A DNA stretch of 15,252 nt from Equadaptatus sp045601305 (GCA_045601305.1 JAZRZG010000004.1:1-15252), one strand, 5' to 3'. Counted from the stretch's first letter, positions 6,901 to 14,230 are shown. Notes: generated by a model from the letters alone, not told the origin. A program made the numbers and translations.

Positions 6901-9537
6901 CGAATTGCCGGTTTCATTTCTAAGCGTAAAGGTTCCGCCGACTGTCAGCGCGGAGCCCGAAGTCATCACGAGCGGACTTCTCGCAGACGAACAACTGAAA
7001 TTACCAACAAGCCCCTTCACAATGCTCAAGTCTCCGCAGATGTTCACACCGCCGGCAACGTAGAGCGGGGATGTCGCTGTTTTGCATCCTACTATTCCAA
7101 GCGCCACGTCTCCGTTGACCGTGAGACCGCCGCCCGTTACCTGCACTATACCGGTTGAGTTTCCGTCCGATCCTCTTTGAATATCTAAATCTCCGCCGAC
7201 TGTCAGCCCGTTCGGTACTGTAAGAACTGCTCCGGAGTTGATGGCGCTTCCGGCGGCAACGGTTAAATCTCCGCCGACTGTCAGGCTGTCTGACACGACC
7301 AAGGGAACATTTGTTGGCGTCGTGTTCGGGGCTGTTCCGCCCGCGATGGTTACATTTCCGCCGACGCTGAAGCTTTTGCCGGTTGTCATAGTTCTCACGT
7401 CTGCGTCATTTGCGACGTCAAGATTGCCCGTTATCGTCAAATTGTCTTTAGCATACAGACATGCGCCGGACGTGCAGCTGACATCTCCGTCCACCGTCAA
7501 AGGCGCGGAAGCGTTGAAATACGCTCCGGGTGCCATGGTCAGACCGCCGATTGACGATTCGCTGAACGTGAAGACCTGTCCTGACGTTGTAACGTCACCT
7601 GTTCCTTCGATACTAACAGTTCCCGCGACATTCAAAGCGCCGGAAGCCGCTATTTGCGCTCCGGCACTAACGCTTGCGCTGCCGCCGATATCCAAATCAC
7701 CGTAACCAACCAATGCTCCGCCCGCCGCGACAGTTGCGTTGCCGCCGACCGTCAGTTCGCCCGGTATTATTGCCGTTCCTGTTGACGCTCCTACAAACAT
7801 TCTTCCGCCGGAATTCACCGCAAGATTGTTTGCAAGCGTGAATTTGCCGATCGCGTCAAGCTCCGCGTTGTCCGCGACAGTAATGGACTGCAGGGTTGTG
7901 CCGGTGCTTCCGGCATTGATTATCGCGTAATTTTTAGCAGGGTCTGAGTTCGCTTTTGCCACTATGCCTGTCTGATACGTTCCGCTGTCAAACGAGAGGT
8001 TGAAAGTGCCGCCGACTGCCATTGTGAGCGCTTTATCTTTGTAACCGAGACTGAGCGAGCCGCTGTAGCACGTATCTCCGCCTCCGCCGCCTCCGGCTAC
8101 GAAGGAATAATAGTTAGTGCCGCTGTTAACAGTTGCAAAGTCTGAAGCAAAGTCTGTCTGATAATCGCCGTTCGCCTCTTCGCTGTAGAAGTACATACGG
8201 TACGCCGAGCCTTCGTCAAGACCGGTTACGTTGATTAAAACGCCGTTTGCGGAACCGGAAGTTTCGGTTGACATAATTTTGGCATAGTTCAGATAAGGAC
8301 TGTTGTCAGCGTCCGCTGTGACCAAGGCTGAAAGGTATTTGTTTGTTCCTGTCGCCGCGCCGCTGTAGTTGATGTACATACCACCGCCGCCGCCTGCGGA
8401 AAGACCGTGCGACAGGTCAACAGTGCCGCCGACAGGGGCTTCGTCTGCCTTCTGGTCAACCGTGGGGATTTCTGTGCTGCCGCCGCTTTCTATCCACGCA
8501 TCAACGGTCGGAGTCAACATAGTTGAGTCTTTCAGCGTCATGACAAATTCCGTGCCGCTGTAATCGGGAAGGGTGAAACCGGCGCCTCCGCCGACTGTGC
8601 TTTTGCCGTTGGTTGGCGCGCTGAGGAACAGAACGTCGCTTGCCTTGAAGTCAACAAGAGGGCGAACGCCTCCGGTGGCATTAGTTGTTGATAAATTATT
8701 ACGTACTCCAACCGCTTTATCACTCAAGACCTTCTGATAGTAGGTTGCAAAAGCATAACTCGTACTACTGCAATATTGGTTTCCGTCAGACCAATAAAAC
8801 ATTGATGTCGTTCTAGTAGTTCCAGTACCTCCAACAGTAAGATTACCTGTATTGCCGTACATATTTTGTTTTTTTGAAAATGTTGTTGAGGTTGTTCCCC
8901 TGTCTGCATCGTTTATAAATATACAGTTTGCATTTGTTAAGGTGGTAACGTAAAGATTTGTAGGTGACGGCAAACGAAGTTTGTCAACAACTGTAACGGT
9001 ATTAGCGCTGGTCGCCTGTTTAAAAGCAACTGTATGCTGCGCCGGCAGCAAAGCGTTGTATTCTCTTTCGCTGAGCGCGTCTTTCGCAAAGCTGCTGCTA
9101 AGGTCGCTGTATGCCTTCACACTGCTTTCCTGTGCAGTATTGGCGGTTGTTCCTCCCGTCAGATGAGCGCGGACTATTGATTTGCTCCAGTTGCTGTCGG
9201 TGCCGAACTTGTCGGCATACATTAACTGGTCAGTCATCAGTTCCAGGGCAGGAACGGTCGTTACCGTGCTGCCGTTTGAATAATTTACCTGCGCTCCTGT
9301 GGAGATAACTTTCCAAGGAATAGCTTCTTTGACACCGGCTGTACTTTCTGCCGTCTGCCAGTAGTTGCCGAAGTAAATCGTGTTTGCGTTTGTGACGCCA
9401 ACATTACACTCTGTAGCAGTCCGAGCCGCCGTGAGGTCGGACAGCGTTTTCACGCCGCCCGCTATTGCCGGTGAGGCTGTCTGAAACAGGAAACTTGCGA
9501 GTATCAGTATTGCTGCGATTTTTTTGTTGTTTTTCAT
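961..9537 (-). CDS. Giant autotransporter (2858 aa) with post-barrel periplasmic tail
   Basis: Predicted outer-membrane type V secreted protein. Residues 1-26 are a Sec signal peptide (probable cleavage after AIA). Residues ~54-305 resemble the DUF6273 domain: TIYFGNYWQ, IPWKVIS, DKLRLPSPTN, GGVRPLVDF. The passenger (~500-2290) is repetitive: TVGGxxTV-type units (~590-1000), a GGTAYTMDGGG region (~1550) and NSGT units of 17-20 residues (~1626-2140), suggesting a beta-helix, with an RGD near 1862. A Pro/Thr linker (TPVTPQETPVTPQ, ~2294-2333) and helix (KTKSVVEARL) precede the barrel at 2379-2648. The barrel is followed, unusually, by a coiled coil (~2659-2709) and a Lys/Pro-rich tail ending GVLESPELLNY. 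Fourteen cysteines all lie within residues 44-1358. It is the second gene of an operon with its 1488-aa paralogue, 27 nt upstream. The start has a strong RBS. Its ligand is unknown; an adhesin or surface-structure role is inference. Confidence 0.93.
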   Translation of the reverse strand: MKNNKKIAAILILASFLFQTASPAIAGGVKTLSDLTAARTATECNVGVTNANTIYFGNYWQTAESTAGVKEAIPWKVISTGAQVNYSNGSTVTTVPALELMTDQLMYADKFGTDSNWSKSIVRAHLTGGTTANTAQESSVKAYSDLSSSFAKDALSEREYNALLPAQHTVAFKQATSANTVTVVDKLRLPSPTNLYVTTLTNANCIFINDADRGTTSTTFSKKQNMYGNTGNLTVGGTGTTRTTSMFYWSDGNQYCSSTSYAFATYYQKVLSDKAVGVRNNLSTTNATGGVRPLVDFKASDVLFLSAPTNGKSTVGGGAGFTLPDYSGTEFVMTLKDSTMLTPTVDAWIESGGSTEIPTVDQKADEAPVGGTVDLSHGLSAGGGGGMYINYSGAATGTNKYLSALVTADADNSPYLNYAKIMSTETSGSANGVLINVTGLDEGSAYRMYFYSEEANGDYQTDFASDFATVNSGTNYYSFVAGGGGGGDTCYSGSLSLGYKDKALTMAVGGTFNLSFDSGTYQTGIVAKANSDPAKNYAIINAGSTGTTLQSITVADNAELDAIGKFTLANNLAVNSGGRMFVGASTGTAIIPGELTVGGNATVAAGGALVGYGDLDIGGSASVSAGAQIAASGALNVAGTVSIEGTGDVTTSGQVFTFSESSIGGLTMAPGAYFNASAPLTVDGDVSCTSGACLYAKDNLTITGNLDVANDADVRTMTTGKSFSVGGNVTIAGGTAPNTTPTNVPLVVSDSLTVGGDLTVAAGSAINSGAVLTVPNGLTVGGDLDIQRGSDGNSTGIVQVTGGGLTVNGDVALGIVGCKTATSPLYVAGGVNICGDLSIVKGLVGNFSCSSARSPLVMTSGSALTVGGTFTLRNETGNSMTYTTAGALSAGGFNLSAVNSGRMYDLKVTGATTLTGDGTSSIGYGGYLNATNGFTSTGSGNLNIASGGKLNVTGDMAATGGGSITIDSNSSSYLYVSGNMNMTNGNLIVNGGKVCQSGTGHANTFRNLQITAGGMTMNGSLTLNGPDSVIGGNLCGTISSITLNNGGDVSTPTGSKLNIASGKTVCSSINVAGNLSILENNGEIRGGITNYGTVEGTGKYYGEITNKAGASFTAAAGQLQNSSSYGISNITNEAGGTVTLGNGDLTVKLSGAGYYVNGGQVNVSDVRRLNNITLNNAGHVLQIGDTTEYTLNSTVTGGTVKVYRNVATDVSNINADVNFYSSSSVLRLTGGSWTGDVAASAPEGFGNNITTGSGVIGIGGTVAGTTGNGAGSYVSLDLGKMTSGLPTVALYGASTCHSAVKLTNGVLNTAINGSATGNDKNSTVVMAADTSFGAGGKISYYKVVLPENMEFSSGNFDCLSGLNSDGAVYKLQGSIGSSTGSDVNKISVVSHTGGDLTGTLSLASDVSGITFSKDDSWDDFTYRQIQYISSTATGDDLTVVGDPVIGTFTVGTTGNVTYNITQAYDTPGDASSGAKIGYLDVLKYDNNFTFKQIVNADPERAGKISAYSVDTNMNLTDAAGLGALRRSEEAAAAGNPRIFAISGNGGTAYTMDGGGYKGISVADSAQGAYAGAGDTLSVQSMKIQNFDTFITVNNGGKARLGNVEFGTRAAGTTNDVDVKTGGALEITLGSTANAVIKNAGSMTVSGALENATLVTSGSATVRTGGSVNDGSVNNTGTFTVNTGGALGGSMTLTNSGTLTSAENVVLRSVGNSGNMTIDKSLVANNGITNSGKLTVKGDGIETPTLDNRSGGSLTLTNAESVLMANITNAGTISSKGKVTPVNMENSGTLTAADIDVNSGLTNTGTIGSKSNISAYEFTNGNGGNITADGSVSTHTFENSGKVTASNVYANYTLNNSGAVTSRGDVSVAAELTNSGTITAEHISSGYTVDNSGTITTTDGIIANSAITNSGTINSTGAIVTENAALTNTAGATLNTTGDIHAAAGIVNSGTLIAGGSLNAATSVTNSGKITVGADKILAPNGVANSGTLVLNGAEGEDFALLSANVTGSGTAEISGNVDAFSSGAGKLENKLKINADSTLQIAVAGIKGDVTDNSGTLWLAGDGTISHNLAGSGEVTLSGTVKNTKTIGAGRLNLTDSASVTNEGTISAPINNLGTLTSNADKLTGSEIVNRGAVIFNGGGTLNGNYVSEGTYAKPALTQFSAATNFKGGVTMKASMLNFILDDFKAGDTIVTSVNTIDLSDTKLRLYQDTEGKKVEDLGTKLTLIDNASGYVSENEGKKYVGSDGKEYVVPKKIRVISTDDVFYDYIYDTFLDTTEDSGALILGVVRKASDEDTGGGTQTGQQDTPVTPQETPVTPQTDPTPAPTPVVKEKTKSVVEARLGASAALNIGGDFIAGELTDNMDTAESASGASGSTGGSSWNAFAAMGGSHGRYNTGSHVDLNSFNVAAGLSRKINENLTLGVFVEGGNGHYDTVNEFAEGSVTSKGDLNYFGVGAMLKAKGRQTDKGQSHAEASFRTGRVSSDYASENLFSSSSVRYDTNSSYLGGHLGAGYKWKLKEGDKIDTYAQYLWSRQNGDSTVIQNNEFDFDAVSSHRLRAGFRYISTEHRNGVKLYGGLAYEYELDGKASGKVGGEKIPEPDLKGASGMAEFGAVYNPKNSPWKVDLGLKGFTGKHDGISASLAAWYEFDGLIASGTNGTDALSFSLRKNLKELKKEKDALTAENRTLKAENAAKKAEKARLTEENTELKAKVSVRKAVTEAMPEQQTLSSQQKQKEIDRQLAVTTEEKAKTVEQAKPAKAKQEEKPVKVITTETAEPAKPAKPAEQPKPDAQERQREIDRQLALPQKETKPEEQRKTDKIEKPVKPEKKPEAAKPEKKRAKPKKGEIEGLGVLESPELLNY

Positions 9538-9543
9538 CTGATT

Positions 9544-9553
9544 CTTCCTCCTT
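9544..9553 (-). promoter_or_regulatory. Strong ribosome binding site of the 2858-aa autotransporter
   Basis: AAGGAGGAAG on the minus strand has its AGGAGG core 9 bases before the ATG at 9537. It sits wholly inside the 27-nt gap between the two genes. This fixes the start and indicates that the downstream gene is translated independently of coupling. Confidence 0.9.
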
Positions 9554-9564
9554 GTCCTGTTCCG

Positions 9565-12500
9565 TTAAAGCCTGCCGCGAAGTTCAAGGTTTTCTATCCT
9601 GAGTGCCTTGATTTCTTCGTCGATTGCCGCGTTTTCTGTGCGCAGGGCATTGTTCGCGGTCTTGAGCGCGCTGATTTCGTCTTCAAGCTGCTTCACTTGG
9701 CGGCGCAGTTCTTCTACCGCGTTTGTGCTTTCGCCGCGCGCGAGTTTGTCTATTTCGTACCACGCGCCGAGGTTCGCGCTTATGCTTTCTTTTCTTCCCG
9801 TGAAGCCTTGCAGTCCGAGGTCTATCTTCCACGGGCTGCCCTGTTTCTGATATTGAACACCGAGCTCTGCCATGGCGCTGCCGCCTTTGATGTCAGGCTC
9901 AAGAAGTTTGTGTTCGTCAACGTGTCCTGAGGCTGTGCCGGCAAATTCGTGTTCGTAGGCAAGTCCCGCGTAGGCTTTGAGGTTTTCTGTCTTGTCCTGT
10001 TTGTAGCGGAAGCCCGCGCGGAGTCTGCGGCTGCTTATTTCGTCAAGGTCAAAGCGTACGCCGTTGATTACGGGGCTGTCGCCGTTTTGTCTGCTCCACA
10101 GATATTTGACGTAGGTGTCTATTGTGCTGTTGTCTGTTATGTTCCATTTGTAGCCGAGTCCGGCGTGCGCGCCTACATAGCTGCTTGAGGTGTCAAAGCG
10201 AACGCTTTCTTCTGCATTAAAGTTTTCGCTGTTGTAGTCGCCGCTGATGTGTCCCGTTCTGATGCTGGCTTCCGCATGGAGCTGTCCTGTGGCTGTTTTT
10301 TCGCTTTCGGCTTTGACAAGCGCGCCGACGCCCATGTAGCTGAAGTCGCCTTTTGAGGTGACTATTCTGGGGTCTGTGGCAAATTCGTTCATTGTGTCGT
10401 AGCGTCCGTTTCCGCCTTCCACAAAGAAGCCGAGCGTGAGTGTGTCGTTTATTTTGTTGGAGAGTCCTGCCGCCGCGCTGAAGCTGTTGAGCGTGAAGTC
10501 GCTGCCTGTGTCGTATTTGCTGCGGCTTCCGCCCATGGCGGCAAAGGCTTCCCATTCGCCGCGTTCAAGCGACAGGTTGTTTATCGCCTGTCCTTCTACG
10601 AGGTCTCCCGCGTTGTTGATTGCCGCAGAGAGCGCAAGTCTCGCTTCGCTGAAGCTCTTCGTCTGGTCTTTGACTATTACCGGCGGCGGAACCGGCTGGA
10701 ATGGATTGGTCGTAACCGGTGCTCCGACTCCGAGCAGCAGTTTGCTGTCTTCCACGTAGCTGCCGTACAGGTAGTCGAACATGCCTGTCGTGGGCACTAC
10801 TCTTGCCAGCTGCGGGTTGTCTTTTGTTCCGACGTAGTCGTTCGCGTTGTTTATGAGTGTCACTGTCTCGTCATCTTTGACTATCTGCCGCGCTTCTGTC
10901 TGGCATATTCTGACGTCTGTGTCTCTGAGGTTTATTGTCTTGTCGCTTTCTACCATTGTGTCGCCGGCATTGACACCGTCAAGCGTGAAGTTGAGGCGCG
11001 AGTACTGCAGGTCAACGTCTCCTTTGAATTTTACGGCTGCCGCGCCTTTGGCGAAGTTTGACGTGCCGCCTTTGCTTGTGTAGTTTCCGTTAATTGTGTT
11101 GTTGTTGAAGTTTGTCACACCGCCGAGGCTTGTGTAGTTTCCGTTAAGTGTGCCTCCTGTGAAGGTGACTGTGCCGCTGCTTGATATTTCAGCGCTTGTA
11201 ATGCTGTCTGCGTTCGTCGTTACTTTGCCTTCGTTGACGAACTCTGCCGCGCTGATTTTTCCGTCTTCTTCGTTGCTGAATACGGAGTCCGCGCCGTTGA
11301 TTAAGAGCAGATCGCCGCTGATTTCGGCTTTGTTTATTACCGATCCGTCGATTGCCGTGCTTCCTTTGCCTGTGGCAACGGATATGTTCTGTCTGAGTGC
11401 CGCGGGGGCTTCGGCTGTGCCGCCTTCAAGTATCAGGCTGCCGCTTTCGCTGTTTTCTACGGGTATGCCGAGTCCGGAGACTTTTGCTCCTGCCGTTCCG
11501 CTGTTGTTGAGCAGCGAGCCTGCCGCGCCTGTGACTTCTCCTGAGAATATCACGGCGCCTGTGTTGCTGATTTGAGAGTTTTCACCGACGCTGAGGCTGT
11601 TGAAGGTCATAATCCCCGTATTGCTGATTTCAGCGTCTGCGCCCGCGCTTACGCTGTCTGTGAATGCCATAATCCCTTCGCTGCTGATTTTCGCGCCTGC
11701 GCCCGCGTTCACTTTGCCGGTGAATGTCATGAGCCCGCCGTTTTCTATTTCAGCGTTCGCGCCGACTGTTACGGCGCCGTCTATCGCCGTTATTCCTTCG
11801 GGGTCTGCGTTGCTGATTTTCGCGTCTTCTCCCGCCGTGATTTTGTTAAGCACCATGGCTGTTCCGGCGTTTTCTATTGTCAGTCCGCCGGCGGCGCTGA
11901 TTTCTCCTGAAACTCCGAGCGCGCCTTCGTTTTTGAGCGTCGCGCCTTCTGCCGCCGCCACGCTGCCGTCAATAACGAGTGTGTTGGCTGTGACAAGCGT
12001 ACTGTCTTTTTGTATCGCCGCTCCGCCTATTGTTGAGCCGCCTGCTGAGCTGTCGGCGATTATTTTGCCGACGGTGCCGTGGTAAACGGGGTGTGTCAGT
12101 TCGGGGTGTGCAGGGTCGTATTCAGGGTCTTCCGGCGCGTAAACTTCGTCAACGTATGTTCCTGCCGCCGTGAAGGTCTGATTGTATTTGTTGTATTCTT
12201 CGCCTGTGACTATGTCGGTGTAGTGCGCGCCGAGTGTGACCGCGAAGCCGTTTTTGAGTTCTACGGAGTTTTCAGCCGCGTTGAAATTCGCCGGTATTGT
12301 CAGTCCGACCATTTTGTTGTCTTTAACGTGCATTGTAAACGGCGTTGAGGCAAATTCTCCGGCGTAGTCTGTCATTCTTACTCCGTTGACCTGTTCGGTG
12401 TAGAGGGTGAGGTTGTAGTCGCCGTCTTCCGGTACTACCATCTGTGTACCGAAGTTGAGTTTTTTCTCCGTGTCTGTGGTGTGTCCGACTTTGCCGTAGT

Positions 12501-14031
12501 TGACGTACTCTGTGCCGCCGTCTTCCGTGGTTCTGCCTATGAAGCCGGAAATGTAGAGGCTGTCGTGGTCCTGCGTTTCGGGCAGAATTTCTCCGGCTGT
12601 CGTTCCCGCTGCCGCGTCTGTCGTTGTCGCCACTCGGTAGAAGGTGCCGCCTGAAGCGCCTTCTCCGTCAAGGGAAAGGGTTTTTACGACAGGCCTGCCG
12701 AGGTACTTATCGCCTTCACTCATTCTTGTGAGCGGGTTGTACACTGCCACTTTGCCGCCCAGCGCTTTGAGCGTCATTACGTAGCCTGTTTCTTCTCCAT
12801 TGCCTGTGAGGTTGAAGCCGTCACCGACGCCGAGCGCGCTTTTGCCGCCCGTAACTTCGGCAGGGTAGTACCATCTGTTGTCGCCGCTTTCGTTCTGATA
12901 TTTGCCGCTGGTGTAATCTACCGTTCCGGCTGCCGTGAAGAAGAGTATCGGGAGGTCGTCAAGCGACAGGTTGAGCGCGGGACGCACACCGTAGGAGCCC
13001 CATTCGTTCATGGCACTAATATCCTCAGTGTACGGAGTCACTCCCCAAACACGGCCTTCTCCGCTGGATATAGGATGCTGCGAACGGGTGACCCAGGGGT
13101 CAGAATCTCTGTAGTTTTCATACTGCCCGTAAACTGAACCGTACCATTTTGTTGATCCCTGTGCCGCCTGCGTCAGGCGGGCGTTTAAGCTGTCGGGAAG
13201 GTTTGGTCCTTCGGCAGGCTCGGCAACCCTGCCGTTGAAGCCGTATTTTCCCGTTCCCACTACTGTATAGCCGCCGAGGACATGTATTCCTTCCGGCAGT
13301 ATATCCTCTATTGTCAGCAGATACAGCTTGTCTTTTGTGGTCAGCGAGGTGCCGTCATAGTAACTGTTGTTTACGTTCATTGTCGCTATCGCCGCGTATT
13401 CGGTGTCGCTGAACGCGTCTCCGGCAAAGCCGCCCCAGCTGTCAACTTTTAAATCCACGCCCAAATCTCCTCCGCCGGAGCCCGGGGTGGGGTTCGCTGT
13501 CGTTTGTGTTTTCGTTCTGTTGTTCAGCGCCGTGCGTATGTCGGAGGAAATTATCTCTGTTTCGCCGGTGGAAAGGTTGACCCGCTCAAATGCCCATTTG
13601 TTGGAATCGTGGCTGGTTATCTGCTGCCCGTAACGCCCGTAGAGACCGGTGCTGCTGTCACGCGTGTTGTAGGTGGAACCGAACAGCAGATTTTCCGCAA
13701 ACAGCGTCAGCGTCTTTTTGCCGTTTGCGTCAACCTCTTGGTCTGAGAGGATTTTGAACGGTATCCCCTCAAAGTGGAACTGGTGCTGGTCTTGATCCAG
13801 GCTGGAACGTACGCTGACGTGCTGCCAGTAGCCGCCGTAGTAGATGGTTGACGCGCAGCCGTAATGGCCGGTCGCTTCGGCTGTCTTGAAGTCGGGGATG
13901 CCGTAGTAGATTGCGGAGGAAAAGCCGTCTGCAAACGCCGCGCACGGCGAAAGCAGCATTACCGCCGCGCATATCGCCGCCGCCGCCTTGAACAGTCTCT
14001 TTCCTGTCTTGTGTCCGGTTCTCAAATTCAT
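9565..14031 (-). CDS. Autotransporter (1488 aa), DUF6273-like head, C-terminal coiled coil
   Basis: First gene of the two-gene operon. Residues 1-34 are a signal peptide (cleavage after AFA). The Cys in LLSPC is not in a lipobox because Pro precedes it. Residues ~60-365 match DUF6273-style motifs: TIYYGGYWQ, IPFKILS, SDIRTALN, FSDTEYAAI, DKLYLLTIEDI, RSQHP, GVRPALNLSLDD. Residues ~370-640 are beta-rich. Residues ~660-1000 hold beta-helix units of about 20 residues (GIMTF...ISNT) and a doublet NGNYTSxGG. A PVPPP linker (~1114) and a pore helix (TKSFSEARLALSAAINNAGD) lead into the barrel at ~1160-1428, recognisable by FVEGGNGRYDTMNEF, YLWSRQNGDS, RLRAGFRY and GAWYEIDKL. Residues ~1437-1486 form a heptad coiled coil (VEELRRQVKQLEDEISALK). 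The barrel is clearly paralogous to that of the downstream gene. The start has only a weak GGTGG site 6 bases upstream, with no other in-frame ATG before a stop. It lacks the Lys/Pro tail of its partner. Ligand unknown. Confidence 0.93.
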   Translation of the reverse strand: MNLRTGHKTGKRLFKAAAAICAAVMLLSPCAAFADGFSSAIYYGIPDFKTAEATGHYGCASTIYYGGYWQHVSVRSSLDQDQHQFHFEGIPFKILSDQEVDANGKKTLTLFAENLLFGSTYNTRDSSTGLYGRYGQQITSHDSNKWAFERVNLSTGETEIISSDIRTALNNRTKTQTTANPTPGSGGGDLGVDLKVDSWGGFAGDAFSDTEYAAIATMNVNNSYYDGTSLTTKDKLYLLTIEDILPEGIHVLGGYTVVGTGKYGFNGRVAEPAEGPNLPDSLNARLTQAAQGSTKWYGSVYGQYENYRDSDPWVTRSQHPISSGEGRVWGVTPYTEDISAMNEWGSYGVRPALNLSLDDLPILFFTAAGTVDYTSGKYQNESGDNRWYYPAEVTGGKSALGVGDGFNLTGNGEETGYVMTLKALGGKVAVYNPLTRMSEGDKYLGRPVVKTLSLDGEGASGGTFYRVATTTDAAAGTTAGEILPETQDHDSLYISGFIGRTTEDGGTEYVNYGKVGHTTDTEKKLNFGTQMVVPEDGDYNLTLYTEQVNGVRMTDYAGEFASTPFTMHVKDNKMVGLTIPANFNAAENSVELKNGFAVTLGAHYTDIVTGEEYNKYNQTFTAAGTYVDEVYAPEDPEYDPAHPELTHPVYHGTVGKIIADSSAGGSTIGGAAIQKDSTLVTANTLVIDGSVAAAEGATLKNEGALGVSGEISAAGGLTIENAGTAMVLNKITAGEDAKISNADPEGITAIDGAVTVGANAEIENGGLMTFTGKVNAGAGAKISSEGIMAFTDSVSAGADAEISNTGIMTFNSLSVGENSQISNTGAVIFSGEVTGAAGSLLNNSGTAGAKVSGLGIPVENSESGSLILEGGTAEAPAALRQNISVATGKGSTAIDGSVINKAEISGDLLLINGADSVFSNEEDGKISAAEFVNEGKVTTNADSITSAEISSSGTVTFTGGTLNGNYTSLGGVTNFNNNTINGNYTSKGGTSNFAKGAAAVKFKGDVDLQYSRLNFTLDGVNAGDTMVESDKTINLRDTDVRICQTEARQIVKDDETVTLINNANDYVGTKDNPQLARVVPTTGMFDYLYGSYVEDSKLLLGVGAPVTTNPFQPVPPPVIVKDQTKSFSEARLALSAAINNAGDLVEGQAINNLSLERGEWEAFAAMGGSRSKYDTGSDFTLNSFSAAAGLSNKINDTLTLGFFVEGGNGRYDTMNEFATDPRIVTSKGDFSYMGVGALVKAESEKTATGQLHAEASIRTGHISGDYNSENFNAEESVRFDTSSSYVGAHAGLGYKWNITDNSTIDTYVKYLWSRQNGDSPVINGVRFDLDEISSRRLRAGFRYKQDKTENLKAYAGLAYEHEFAGTASGHVDEHKLLEPDIKGGSAMAELGVQYQKQGSPWKIDLGLQGFTGRKESISANLGAWYEIDKLARGESTNAVEELRRQVKQLEDEISALKTANNALRTENAAIDEEIKALRIENLELRGRL

Positions 14032-14037
14032 TGCTGA

Positions 14038-14042
14038 CCACC
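14038..14042 (-). promoter_or_regulatory. Weak ribosome binding site of the 1488-aa autotransporter
   Basis: GGTGG on the minus strand lies 6 bases before the ATG at 14031. It is much weaker than the AAGGAGGAAG of the downstream gene, so the second protein may be translated more efficiently from the shared message. Confidence 0.45.
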
Positions 14043-14079
14043 GTCTTTCTTTTATTTTGAAATGATTAAAAAATTCTTA

Positions 14080-14226
14080 GTTTGTAGTTTGTAGGGCGCT
14101 CGTACCTCGCTTGTAGTTTGTAGGTTGTAGCTTGTAGGGCGCTCGTACCTCGCTTGTAGGTTGTAGGTTGTAGATTGTAGGGCGCTCGTACCTCGCTTGT
14201 AGGCGGTAGGCTGTAGGTGGTAGGTT
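14080..14226. repeat. TTGTAGN heptad array with a nested 43-bp tandem repeat
   Basis: TTGTAG-type 7-bp units fill this stretch. A conserved 23-bp block beginning GGGCGCTCGTACC interrupts them at 14094, 14137 and 14180, giving an exact 43-bp period for three copies. A fourth copy of the block lies at 14650-14672. The DNA lies in the presumed leader of the autotransporter operon, between the promoter candidate and the first start codon. Confidence 0.9.
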
Positions 14227-14230
14227 TTTC

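Noticed and set aside
7238..7705. Plus-strand frame of 155 codons opposite the TVGG repeats
   Set aside because: Another antisense shadow of a low-complexity repeat region.
13942..13944. Lipoprotein signal (Cys in LLSPC of the 1488-aa protein)
   Set aside because: Proline directly before the cysteine does not fit a lipobox, while AFA just after it is a good signal peptidase I site.
14094..14202. CRISPR array (23-bp repeats, 20-bp spacers, period 43)
   Set aside because: The presumed spacers are themselves TTGTAG heptads rather than unique sequences, repeats are only three in a row, and no cas gene is present.
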